Of a stretch of DNA of 17,295 nucleotides, positions 1 through 6,589 are shown piece by piece. Position numbers and translations under genes: made by a program. The stretch comes from an uncultured Clostridia bacterium. GTDB taxonomy: Bacteria; Bacillota; Clostridia; Christensenellales; Borkfalkiaceae. Location of the stretch: NCBI GenBank assembly GCA_904501815.1, contig CAJGCN010000011.1, forward strand, positions 1 to 17,295, given 5' to 3'. The first letter of the stretch is position 1, and each line of letters begins with the position of its first letter. The notes under the pieces are model-generated. The model was not told the origin of the DNA. It ran no database searches and was given only the letters and a program-made list of their open reading frames with translations.

Positions 1-37
1 ACCGAAAACCTTCCGTTTTTTTAAGTTTAAAGGAAAC

Positions 38-239
38 AAGGGTCAAGGGGATTATCCCCCTTTTATTATAGGAAGTCCAGAAACTCATTTTCTGGTGGGG
101 TGCAGGGGTGAAACCCCGCATCTCTATGCCCAAGTCAAGCAACCGCAGGTTGCGCTATCTTGCAATCTTTGATTGCACAATCGCCCAAAGGGGCGTAAAG
201 GCTCTGCCTTTACAATCCGCAAGGGAATACTCCCCTTGA
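38..239 (-). repeat. Mosaic hairpin repeat, copy R1 (downstream of jag)
   Basis: This is a string of short inverted repeats directly after the jag stop codon. Read on the plus strand, the modules are CAAGGGGATTATCCCCCTT (44-62), CCAGAAACTCATTTTCTGG (78-96, imperfect), a GGGGT/ACCCC hairpin (about 104-118), GCAACCGCAGGTTGC (139-153), TGCAATCTTTGATTGCA (161-177), CGCCCAAAGGGGCG (182-195), GTAAAGGCTCTGCCTTTAC (195-213) and CAAGGGAATACTCCCCTTG (220-238, one mismatch). The left edge carries the terminal motif AAGGGTCAAGGGG (38-50). The same modules recur in the other six copies. No protein-coding gene is visible here. Bases 1-37 hold no recognised feature, although the minus strand there reads GGAAGG, which could be the ribosome binding site of a gene beyond the window edge. 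Confidence 0.85.
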
Positions 240-250
240 CTGTTAACTTC

Positions 251-1192
251 TTAGTCTTGGTTATCCTTGCTATTGCCTAAGAACGTGCCGAAGAAGTCGG
301 ATTTTTTCATGGTCGTGCCACCCGTTTGTTCGTTCGAACCGCCGTCACGGCGACGGTTGTTATAGGGCTTTTTCCCGCCACGATTGCCGTACGGCTTTTT
401 ATCGTTGCCACGATTAAACCCACCGCGAGAAGAACGGTTATGACCGCCGTTTCTGCCACCGCGATCGTTGCGCGCGGAAATTGCTGGCGCATCAGGGTCG
501 GCAAGATTATCAGGGATTACCACGATATAACGGTTCGGCTCTTTGCCTTCGCTTTGCGTGGATACGCCTTCGATTTCCGAAAGCGCGGAATGGATAATCC
601 GTCTTTCATAAGGGTTCATAGGTTCGAGCATAATTTTCTTTTGCAAACGCGTTGCTTTCGCCGCTAAGTTTTCCGCAAGGCGTTTTAACGTGCCTTCCCG
701 CGTTTCACGGTAATTTTCGCAGTCAACGACCACTCTCTTATAATCGTCTCTGCCGATATTCGCCACCGCGCCCGCAAGCGTTTGAATAGCGTCGAGCGTT
801 TCACCGCGCTTGCCGATAATCGACGTCGTATTTCCCGCCGTCACGTTAATTTCTATTTTATTGCCTTCGGAAACAAGCTCCGTGCAAGCCGTGATTTCAA
901 GCAATTCAAAAAGCCCGTCTAAAAACGCTACGGCACGCTCACCGTCCGTTGCTTCTTTACTTTCAACAGCCACCGCTTGCGTTTCTTCCGTTTGTGTTTT
1001 TTCTTCAACCGCTTCAATGGTTTCTTCGTTTTTCACGGCAATTTCCACACGGGCTTTTACCGACCCGAAAAGCTTTTTCTTGCCTTCTTCCAAAATACGG
1101 ATTTGAGCGTTTTCACGCGCAATACCAAGCTCTTTTAACCCGTTTTCAACGGCTTCTTCGACCGTTTTACCCGTAAATTCTTTGTAGTTCAT
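251..1192 (-). CDS. jag: RNA-binding protein KhpB/Jag (Jag_N, KH and R3H domains)
   Basis: This is a cytoplasmic single-stranded RNA-binding protein of 313 aa. In other Firmicutes, KhpB (Jag/EloR) pairs with KhpA and influences cell elongation, division and sporulation. Seen here: a Jag N-terminal domain (residues 3-52, with KKKLFGSVKARVEI), an acidic linker (53-84), a KH domain (about 85-160) with the GKRG loop at 127-130, and an R3H domain (about 165-227) with MNPYERRIIHSAL and SEGKEPNRYIVV. A Gly/Arg/Asn-rich tail (about 235-290) follows, then a short end containing KKSDFFGTFLGNS. The tail is longer than in textbook Jag proteins. The start is ATG after GGGAGA. It lies 30 bp downstream of yidC, so the two are probably co-transcribed. 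No intrinsic terminator follows it, only repeat R1. Confidence 0.95.
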   Translation of the reverse strand: MNYKEFTGKTVEEAVENGLKELGIARENAQIRILEEGKKKLFGSVKARVEIAVKNEETIEAVEEKTQTEETQAVAVESKEATDGERAVAFLDGLFELLEITACTELVSEGNKIEINVTAGNTTSIIGKRGETLDAIQTLAGAVANIGRDDYKRVVVDCENYRETREGTLKRLAENLAAKATRLQKKIMLEPMNPYERRIIHSALSEIEGVSTQSEGKEPNRYIVVIPDNLADPDAPAISARNDRGGRNGGHNRSSRGGFNRGNDKKPYGNRGGKKPYNNRRRDGGSNEQTGGTTMKKSDFFGTFLGNSKDNQD

Positions 1193-1222
1193 ACTCTCGA
1201 TCTCCCGTCCCTTATTTAGGGC

Positions 1223-2662
1223 TTATTTTCTTTTTTGCTCGGATTTTTTATCCTTCTTTTGTTTATCTTTTCCTTTCTCGCCCGCGAGTTTTGCGCGACC
1301 GGGAAAACGTTTGTTGTATTTTTCTTGCATTGCTTTTTCTTCTTTTTTCGCTTCGCGCGCGTCTACGATTTTATTTATAGAAACGGTTTCGCCAAGCGAC
1401 CAAAGGTTTCCGACGATCATGTAAAGCGAGAACGCCGCGCTATACATAAACGAGAAAAACGCAAACATAACCGTCATAATAATCATTGTCATTTTTTGTT
1501 GCGACGCGCCTTGCCCGTCTACCGACGAGAATTGATTTTGTTCTTTTTGCGAACGCATCGTAATCCATTGTTGCAACAAAATCGTACCGATAGAAAGCAC
1601 CACGAGAATAAAATACCCGTTCGCTTCGTCTTTATGTTCGGATAAATTCGCCGTCACTTCGTTATAGGTTGCTTTTTTATACGCATCAGTACTCTTATTG
1701 ATTTTCGCAAAAGAAACTTCTTTTCCGCTTTTATTCACGAAATCTTCTTGCTTTGCCGCGTCGCTGAACTTAGAAAAGCTCAACACGGGGCTTGCGTACG
1801 CCGCATCCGTCTGCCAAACGTTTTTAATCCAAAGGAAACTCATTTTCCCGGAAACGTCTTTGTCGTAGCATTTTTCAACGGCTTTTTGCGCCTGTTCTTG
1901 CAATACTTTTTTGCAAGCAAGTGCTTCCGTGTATTCCGCGTTATCCTTATTCTTTTCCAAAAGAGCGTCTACTTCCGTTTGGAACGCTTTGGAAGTTTCT
2001 TTTTCTTTGACTATGAACTTTTTCACTTCGCTCATATTATCGAGCGTCTTAATATACGAAGCGGGGTCGTCCTTATACTTTTCGTCGTAATTTACCTGAA
2101 TGGAAATATAAACGCCTTCTTCGTCTTCGTCCACGAGAAAATATTTATTCCCGTTCCCGTCTTCCCCGACGGTAATATTTTTATTATCAATCTCCGCCGT
2201 ATACTCGGTGAGTTGGGTCGTATACGCGTCTACCATAGAGTTATAGTTTTCGATAGCGGCGTATTGCGAATAGGAATTAAACGCGTTAATGGCAACGATA
2301 AAGATGACGAGCGATAAAATCATAGGCAAGCAAGACGAAAACATTGAAATCCCGCTTTCCTTATACATCTCCATCAGCTTTTGATTATACATAGCCTTAT
2401 CGTTGGCGTACTGCTTTTGCAGTTTTTGCATTTTTTCCTGATTTTCTTTCATTTTAATATTTTGCTTACGCATAGAAGAACGTTGCTTAATATCAAAAGG
2501 CAAGACGATCAGCTTCAAAATCAAGGTAAAAAGGATAATACCAAACCCAACGCCCGCGCCTTTTACCAGCCAGCGAATGATTTGACCTATCCAGTTAATA
2601 GAAACGTTAAACGTTTCCCCGTAGATGGTGATGGTTTCCGCCATCAGATTAAAAAGTTGCAT
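1223..2662 (-). CDS. yidC: Membrane protein insertase YidC/Oxa1/SpoIIIJ with a large extracytoplasmic insertion
   Basis: YidC inserts membrane proteins alone or with SecYEG. This protein has 479 aa, whereas Gram-positive YidC is usually about 250-300. The N-terminus has no obvious lipoprotein signal. The first core helix (about 37-56) reads IILFTLILKLIVLP, with lysine (K50) where the family normally has the groove arginine. A basic helical cytoplasmic hairpin (57-108) follows, then a second helix (about 111-129). Residues about 132-345 form a long hydrophilic, acidic region rich in D/E/K/Y. It contains the conserved FLWIKNVW motif near 276-283. Core helices resume at 350-366, 390-407 and about 410-425, followed by a highly basic tail (436-479) suited to ribosome contact. 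It belongs to the rpmH-rnpA-yidD-yidC-jag block. Repeat R2 separates it from yidD. Confidence 0.95.
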   Translation of the reverse strand: MQLFNLMAETITIYGETFNVSINWIGQIIRWLVKGAGVGFGIILFTLILKLIVLPFDIKQRSSMRKQNIKMKENQEKMQKLQKQYANDKAMYNQKLMEMYKESGISMFSSCLPMILSLVIFIVAINAFNSYSQYAAIENYNSMVDAYTTQLTEYTAEIDNKNITVGEDGNGNKYFLVDEDEEGVYISIQVNYDEKYKDDPASYIKTLDNMSEVKKFIVKEKETSKAFQTEVDALLEKNKDNAEYTEALACKKVLQEQAQKAVEKCYDKDVSGKMSFLWIKNVWQTDAAYASPVLSFSKFSDAAKQEDFVNKSGKEVSFAKINKSTDAYKKATYNEVTANLSEHKDEANGYFILVVLSIGTILLQQWITMRSQKEQNQFSSVDGQGASQQKMTMIIMTVMFAFFSFMYSAAFSLYMIVGNLWSLGETVSINKIVDAREAKKEEKAMQEKYNKRFPGRAKLAGEKGKDKQKKDKKSEQKRK

Positions 2663-2705
2663 TCTTTAATTATCCGTTTAGATTATTTTTATCGTTTATA
2701 TCTTT

Positions 2706-3014
2706 GCCTTTACGCCCCTTTGGCAAAAGTCGCCGTTAGGCGAAATATAGAACCCTGAATAGGAAAACGCAGTTTTCCGTTAGATTGCCGCGCTCCACTT
2801 CGTTTCGCTCGCAATGACTGTTATCGTGTCATTGTGAAGGAGCGTAAGCGACTGCGACAATCTATTTCGCCCAACGGGCGACTGCGTGGCATAGCCACGA
2901 AAATAGCGCAACCTGCGGTTGCTTCATTAAGTCCGATAATGCGGGGTTTCACCCCTGCACCCCACCAGAAACTGAGTTTCTGGACTTCCTGACGAAGTAA
3001 GTCCCTTGACCCTT
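2706..3014 (+). repeat. Mosaic hairpin repeat, copy R2 (between yidD and yidC)
   Basis: This copy fills most of the 378-bp gap between yidD and yidC. In order it contains half of the GTAAAGGC module (GCCTTTAC, 2706-2713), a TCGCC/GGCGA hairpin, GGAAAACGCAGTTTTCC (about 2762-2778), an inserted long imperfect palindrome (2782-2863, listed separately), CGCCCAACGGGCG, CGTGGCATAGCCACG, GCAACCTGCGGTTGC, GCGGGGTTTCACCCCTGC and CCAGAAACTGAGTTTCTGG. It ends in a GACTTC hairpin and the terminal motif CCCTTGACCCTT (3003-3014). It interrupts an operon, so either transcription reads through it or yidC has its own promoter. I could not identify a convincing one. Confidence 0.85.
2782..2863. repeat. Long imperfect palindrome of the GATTGCC...CAATGAC type, inserted in R2
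   Basis: Two arms face each other. The left arm runs from AGATTGCCGCGCTCC to GCTCGCAATGAC (2782-2818). The right arm runs from GTCATTGTGAAGGAGC to GCGACTGCGACAATCT (2828-2863). A 9-nt centre separates them. The arms also contain internal small hairpins (for example CTTCGTTTCG). A single left arm recurs at 9221-9257 in R5, and a fragment (AGATTGCCACG) occurs at 5350-5360 in R3. Similar GATTGCCACGC...CGCAATGAC repeats are scattered in many unrelated bacterial genomes. That statement is from memory and not checked here. Confidence 0.7.
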
Positions 3015-3040
3015 GACGGGTCTTCCAAATTTTACTTGGC

Positions 3041-3370
3041 TCATAGCACCCATTTTTTAGTCCCGACCCGTTCGGGAGCGGGGTCGTATCCGCCTTTCGA
3101 AAAAGGATTACAGCGGAGTATCCGCCATGCGCCGAGTAAAATACCTAAGAATACGCCGTTGTTGTTGATGCTTTCCAACGTATATTGAGAGCAGGTAGGG
3201 CGGTATAAACAGGTGCGTTTGGATAAATGTTTTTGATAAAACAAAATCATACGCATACAAAAAGCTTTTATATACGGTTTAAAAACTTTTTTCCGTAAGT
3301 ATTTGTTGTTTTCACGAAAAAGGGACGGAAAAAAGCTTGATTTTAAAGTTTTTCTTTGCGTATTATCCAT
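3041..3370 (-). CDS. yidD: Membrane protein insertion efficiency factor YidD
   Basis: YidD is a small inner-face membrane-associated protein that helps YidC-dependent insertion. The diagnostic core is present: FYQKHLS, then CLYRPTCSQYTLESI (starting near residue 54), then GAWRILRCNPFSKGGYDP. With the ATG start at 3370 the protein has 109 aa. That is longer than the usual 70-85 aa because of a basic N-terminal extension of about 38 residues. This start overlaps the 3' end of rnpA by 28 bp. A longer reading frame begins at a TTG (3394). No better internal start has a ribosome binding site: the Met at 3256 lacks one. Overlap with rnpA suggests translational coupling. It lies in the standard rpmH-rnpA-yidD-yidC order. 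Confidence 0.9.
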   Translation of the reverse strand: MDNTQRKTLKSSFFPSLFRENNKYLRKKVFKPYIKAFCMRMILFYQKHLSKRTCLYRPTCSQYTLESINNNGVFLGILLGAWRILRCNPFSKGGYDPAPERVGTKKWVL

Positions 3371-3660
3371 TGAAGATCTTCTTTGAATTTCCAAAAAGAA
3401 TATTCGTCCTTCACTTTCGGCACTAATACGATAGAATACTTGCCTTTCATCTCCCCCTGCACCGCGCGAAAAGCTTCCCTAAGCAAGCGTTTAATACGGT
3501 TTCTCTGCACGGCTTTGCCGTGCTTTTTACCTATGGAAATACCCATTCGCATACGGGAATAGGGGCGGTATAAAAGAGTAATCGACGAAGAAAATCCACG
3601 CTTGGCAGAAGAAAAAAGTTTTTGAAAATCCGCTTGTTTTTTTAATCGTGCGTATTTCAT
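3343..3660 (-). CDS. rnpA: Ribonuclease P protein component
   Basis: This is the protein subunit of RNase P, which with the RNA subunit removes tRNA 5' leaders. The 105-aa length is typical. The family signature RNRIKRLLREAFR is at residues 53-65, preceded by the GISIGKKHGKAVQ strand/turn that forms the RNA-binding cleft, and the protein is strongly basic. The ATG start follows a very strong site (AGGAGGAAGG, about 5 nt spacer). It lies 128 bp downstream of rpmH, and the spacer carries a 9-bp-stem hairpin. The 3' end overlaps yidD. Confidence 0.95.
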   Translation of the reverse strand: MKYARLKKQADFQKLFSSAKRGFSSSITLLYRPYSRMRMGISIGKKHGKAVQRNRIKRLLREAFRAVQGEMKGKYSIVLVPKVKDEYSFWKFKEDLQWIIRKEKL

Positions 3661-3716
3661 TTTTCCTTCCTCCTAATTTTTTGAAAGTCAAAAAGAAATT
3701 TTCAAAAATTCAAATC

Positions 3717-3744
3717 CCTTTCCTTAAAATTTTTCAAGGAAAGG
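3717..3744 (-). promoter_or_regulatory. Hairpin in the rpmH-rnpA spacer
   Basis: CCTTTCCTT (3717-3725) and AAGGAAAGG (3736-3744) form a perfect 9-bp stem around a 10-nt A/T loop in the 128-nt spacer between rpmH and rnpA. A second A/T-rich inverted repeat with one bulge lies nearer rnpA (about 3675-3710). There is no T tract directly after the first stem, so it is not a classical terminator. A role in processing or partial attenuation, keeping more rpmH than rnpA mRNA, is inference. Confidence 0.5.
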
Positions 3745-3788
3745 AACTTCGTCGTTTTCTATCTCACCGCTTAGACGGATTTTTCCGA

Positions 3789-3923
3789 TTAGTGGGTCAA
3801 TCTCTTTCTGCCTTTATCTCTTCTTCTTTTAAGAACCTTTCTTCCGGCAGTCGTCGCCATTCTCTTTCTGAAACCGTGTACTTTACTTCTTTGTCTTTTT
3901 TTGGGTTGGTAAGTTCTTTTCAT
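3789..3923 (-). CDS. rpmH: 50S ribosomal protein L34
   Basis: This 44-residue basic protein is encoded in a frame opposite to a longer spurious plus-strand reading frame. It begins MKRTYQPKKRQRSKVHGF and ends GRKRLTH, which is a near-consensus L34. The start is ATG at 3923 with a good upstream site (TAGGAGAAAG). L34 is part of the large ribosomal subunit. The gene heads the rnpA-yidD-yidC-jag block and has its own strong promoter (4016-4044). Normally dnaA-dnaN lies divergently upstream, but here dnaN lies upstream in the same direction. Confidence 0.97.
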   Translation of the reverse strand: MKRTYQPKKRQRSKVHGFRKRMATTAGRKVLKRRRDKGRKRLTH

Positions 3924-4015
3924 TTTTTCTTTCTCCTAAAATTTTACGGTCTATTCCGTTTTATTCTTTGTTTACTTTGCTTAAAAACTGCTTGTCCGCA
4001 AATTTCCGCTTAGTT

Positions 4016-4044
4016 ATTATAACGCAATTCTTCTTTATCGTCAA
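4016..4044 (-). promoter_or_regulatory. Sigma-A promoter of rpmH
   Basis: On the minus strand, TTGACG (4044-4039), a 17-bp spacer and TATAAT (4021-4016) form a near-perfect vegetative promoter. A transcript starting near 4009 would have a leader of about 85 nt before the rpmH start codon. The match and spacing are visible directly. Use in vivo is inferred. Confidence 0.85.
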
Positions 4045-4084
4045 GCGATTTTTATGCTTTTTAAGGTTTTTCCTTTGTAATTTC

Positions 4085-5200
4085 TCAATCTGCGTTCTGT
4101 CCTGCGCTCGTTCTTACGGGCAATACGAGATACGAACTCGATTTATCCGTTTCATTTTCAACGGTGAAAGGGGAGATCGACGTGTTAAACGACAACACGA
4201 TTTTTTCTTCCGTCAACGCTTTGAGCGCGTCGAGAATATACTTCCCGTTCATAGCAATTTTCAGCTCTTTCCCCGAAAGGCTGGAAGATACGCTTTCTGC
4301 AAAATTCCCCATTTCGGAATTTGCGGTAATCACAAGTCCGCTGGGTTTGATATCGAACAGCACTAAATTATTCTTATCTCCGCGAATGACGATAGAAGCT
4401 CTTTCAATCGAACGAATGAGTTCGTCTTTTATTAAAGTAAGCTCCGTCGTAAATTCAACGGGATAAATATTTTCCTTTCTTACGAATTCCCCAACGTATA
4501 ATCTGGAATTGATAACGGTATCTTTAATTTGCAACGACATCATATTCTTATTTACGTATAAGCGAATAAGCTCGTCGCCGCCTTCCATCATTCTGGAAAT
4601 TTCCAAGAGCGTTCTTGCGGGACAAACGATTTTCATATCCCCGCTTCCGCCTGCAGTTTCACATTCAGAAACCGCCATTCTAAACCCGTCGAGCGCGGTT
4701 GCGTAGAGTTTTCCTTGCTTAGCTTCGAGTAAACAGCCTTTTAAAATAGGTCTGCTTTCGTCGGTAGCGCAACAAAACGCCGTTTTTGCAATCAACGTTT
4801 TAAACTCAGATTCTTTGAGTTCAAAATATTCTTCGCCTTGTTCACCGCCGAATTTCGGGAACTGTTCGGCAGGCAACACCTGCATATACGTTTCATTATC
4901 GCCGTAGCCGATTTTTATGCCTTTTTCATTTTCAGAAATTACGACTTCGGAATCGGAAATTTTCCCAACGAAATCGGAAAAGAACTTCCCGTTCACGCAA
5001 ACTTCGCCTTCTTCTAATACTTCGGCTTTCACGGTTTTTTCAATAGAAATTTCCCCGTCGTAAGCGGTAAAACACACTCCGTCGTTTTTCGCAGATATTT
5101 TAATACATTCCAAAATCGGATTAGTAGTTTTAGAAGAACACGCTTTCGACACGGTTATTGCGGCGTCGGAAATAATAATCCCATCACAAATAAATTTCAT
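4085..5200 (-). CDS. dnaN: DNA polymerase III beta subunit (sliding clamp)
   Basis: DnaN forms the ring-shaped dimer that tethers the replicative polymerase to DNA. At 371 aa it has the normal length for the three repeated clamp domains. Family marks seen include ATDESRPILKGCLLE in the middle domain, TALDGFRMA, and the C-terminal YLVLPVRTS stretch, which forms part of the partner-binding pocket region. The ATG start follows AAGGAG with an adequate spacer and has its own promoter (5253-5281). It sits about 300 bp downstream of rsmG and 161 bp upstream of rpmH, all three on the same strand. dnaA, its usual partner, is not in the window. Confidence 0.97.
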   Translation of the reverse strand: MKFICDGIIISDAAITVSKACSSKTTNPILECIKISAKNDGVCFTAYDGEISIEKTVKAEVLEEGEVCVNGKFFSDFVGKISDSEVVISENEKGIKIGYGDNETYMQVLPAEQFPKFGGEQGEEYFELKESEFKTLIAKTAFCCATDESRPILKGCLLEAKQGKLYATALDGFRMAVSECETAGGSGDMKIVCPARTLLEISRMMEGGDELIRLYVNKNMMSLQIKDTVINSRLYVGEFVRKENIYPVEFTTELTLIKDELIRSIERASIVIRGDKNNLVLFDIKPSGLVITANSEMGNFAESVSSSLSGKELKIAMNGKYILDALKALTEEKIVLSFNTSISPFTVENETDKSSSYLVLPVRTSAGQNAD

Positions 5201-5252
5201 AATCTATATTTTCTCCTTACACTTTTCTCTTAACTGTTTTCCTTACCTATTT

Positions 5253-5281
5253 ATTGTACCATATTTTTCCCATTTTTGCAA
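5253..5281 (-). promoter_or_regulatory. Promoter of dnaN (extended -10)
   Basis: On the minus strand, TTGCAA (5281-5276), a 17-bp spacer and TACAAT (5258-5253) are present, with TATGG directly before the -10, an extended -10 of the TRTGN type. The leader would be about 45 nt and contains the AAGGAG site. Its core GGGAAAAATATGGTACAATA is almost identical to the promoter core of the SLOG gene on the other side of the origin (7098-7125). Confidence 0.75.
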
Positions 5282-5349
5282 CCGATTAAAAGTCTGAATA
5301 CACGAAATTTTTCAGGAATAAAAAGATTTTGGCTTTCTTAAAGGAATAT

Positions 5350-5493
5350 AGATTGCCACGCAATCGCCCAAAGGGCGAAATAGCGCAACCTATCTGTTGC
5401 TTTACTTGGGCATAGATATGCGGGGTTTCACCCCTACACCCCACAAGGGGATAATCCCCTTGACCCTTGTACAGGGGACTTCCCAACAAAGTC
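5350..5493 (+). repeat. Mosaic hairpin repeat, copy R3 (between rsmG and dnaN)
   Basis: This is a shorter copy. It has AGATTGCCACG (fragment of the long palindrome, 5350-5360), TCGCCCAAAGGGCGA, a degenerate GCAACC/TGTTGC hairpin, the GGGGTTTCACCCC hairpin, CAAGGGGATAATCCCCTTG (5444-5462) running into CCCTTGACCCTT, and a final imperfect GACTT/AAGTC hairpin ending 6 nt before the rsmG stop codon. It lacks the left half of the long copies. It is the only thing between the rsmG 3' end and the dnaN promoter, so any termination of rsmG transcription would have to occur in it. Confidence 0.85.
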
Positions 5494-5499
5494 AGTTCC

Positions 5500-6195
5500 T
5501 TACAGCGGGTTTTTGCGTTCTTTGCCTTGTCCGCGCGGGTATTTATTCGGGGTTTGTCTTACCTTCTCTATCACCGCTAACGTGCGCTCGCCGTAATTTT
5601 CAGGCAAAGCGTATTCTATCACCGTCTTTATCTTCCCGCCTAACGCCTTATACGCCGATTTGGCTTCTTCTATCTCGCCTTTGCCTTCGCCTTTATACGC
5701 TATAAAACTTCCGCCTATTTTCACAAAAGGCAAACAGTATTCGCTTAACGTGTTCATTCTCGCTACTGCCCGAGCCGTTGCGTGATCGAACTTTTCTCTA
5801 TATCTACCGTCCCGTGACGCGTCTTCCGCTCGTATGTTATAAATATTCATTCTTTTTAATTGCAGTTTATCCACAATCACGTTCAAAAACTCGCATTTTT
5901 TTCCTACGCTTTCAAACAGAGAAAAGCTTAAATCTTCCCGTAAAATTTTAAGCGGAATAGACGGAAACCCCGCACCCGATCCTATCTCTGCGACCGTTGC
6001 GTGTTCCTTAAATAAAAATCCCCCTGCAAGACTATCTAAAAAATGCTTGTAAAATACTTCTTTTTCTTCTGTTATCGCTGTTAAATTATACTTTTGATTA
6101 TATTCTAAAAGCAACGCGCGATATTCGTTAAACATCTCTTTTTTTTCTACGCTTATCACCTGTTCGTAAGAATGTAATCTCTCTTGCATTTCCAT
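5500..6195 (-). CDS. rsmG: 16S rRNA (guanine527-N7)-methyltransferase RsmG
   Basis: RsmG (GidB) methylates N7 of G527 in 16S rRNA using S-adenosylmethionine. Loss is linked to low-level streptomycin resistance in several bacteria. The protein has 231 aa, normal for the family. Seen: NLTAI (37-41), the SAM-binding loop AEIGSGAGFPSIPL (69-82), and ARAVARMNTLSEYCLPFVK (from 141) matching the conserved ARA(V)A motif. The ATG start follows AAGGA with a rather long spacer. A second in-frame ATG lies two codons later. The gene borders oriC directly. rsmG is often near the origin, but mnmE and mnmG, its usual upstream partners, are absent here. Confidence 0.95.
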   Translation of the reverse strand: MEMQERLHSYEQVISVEKKEMFNEYRALLLEYNQKYNLTAITEEKEVFYKHFLDSLAGGFLFKEHATVAEIGSGAGFPSIPLKILREDLSFSLFESVGKKCEFLNVIVDKLQLKRMNIYNIRAEDASRDGRYREKFDHATARAVARMNTLSEYCLPFVKIGGSFIAYKGEGKGEIEEAKSAYKALGGKIKTVIEYALPENYGERTLAVIEKVRQTPNKYPRGQGKERKNPL

Positions 6196-6225
6196 AGCTT
6201 TTTCGTCCTTTTTTTTCTTTTAATC

Positions 6226-6550
6226 TACGGTTGTCCACCTTTTAAAAAAATAAGTTTACAACCTTATCCACCTGTGGATAACTTTTGTGTATATCCTTTA
6301 TAAAATTTATTTTTATACTTAAAATTTTTATATTTATACAATTCTACTTCTTTCGACTTTTCTTACTCTATCCACTTATTCACAATTTTTCCACTTTTTT
6401 ATCCACTAAAATTTACGGGTTGTCCACACCTTTAAAAGGTGATTTTTCTTAGAATTTATAACAGATAGAAGATAATTATTTTCACTTATCAACAATTCCA
6501 CCGTCCCTACTAATACTACTATTATAATAAATTTATTATATAAGAATTAA
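6226..6550 (+). other. oriC: Chromosomal replication origin oriC (DnaA-box cluster plus unwinding region)
   Basis: This 394-bp gene-free gap is AT-rich and holds many DnaA boxes (consensus TTATNCACA). Boxes on plus: TTGTCCACC 6231, TTATCCACC 6264, CTATCCACT 6368, TTATTCACA 6376 (perfect), TTATCCACT 6399, TTGTCCACA 6420 and TTATCAACA 6486. Box on minus: TTATCCACA 6281-6273 (perfect), forming the palindrome TTATCCACCTGTGGATAA with its neighbour. After the last box comes a short GC-richer spacer, then TACTAATACTACTATTAT (about 6509-6526). This resembles the DnaA-trio element of Bacillus. A long A/T tract up to 6545 could serve as the duplex unwinding element. Orientation box, GC patch, trio, AT tract matches the known basal unwinding system. 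The gap is flanked by rsmG and the SLOG gene. Confidence 0.88.
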
Positions 6551-6589
6551 GAAGGGGAACTCCCAGCCCACGCATAAAGGGGAAGATAG

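Noticed and set aside
38..239. Possible CRISPR array
   Set aside because: The recurring units are different hairpins in a fixed order. There are no identical direct repeats with regular unique spacers and no cas genes.
610..640. GGTTCGAGC, resembling a tRNA T-loop
   Set aside because: It lies inside the jag coding region and no acceptor, D or anticodon arms surround it.
326..667. Plus-strand reading frames over jag, yidC and lon
   Set aside because: They are antisense to well-supported conserved genes, lack ribosome binding sites and have odd composition.
3648..4013. Plus-strand reading frame of 121 residues
   Set aside because: It is the antisense shadow of rpmH, whose 44-residue product is unmistakable on the minus strand.
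4062..4076. Weak hairpin AAGG/CCTT after dnaN as a terminator
   Set aside because: The stem is only four base pairs and lies among A/T runs; it is too weak to call.
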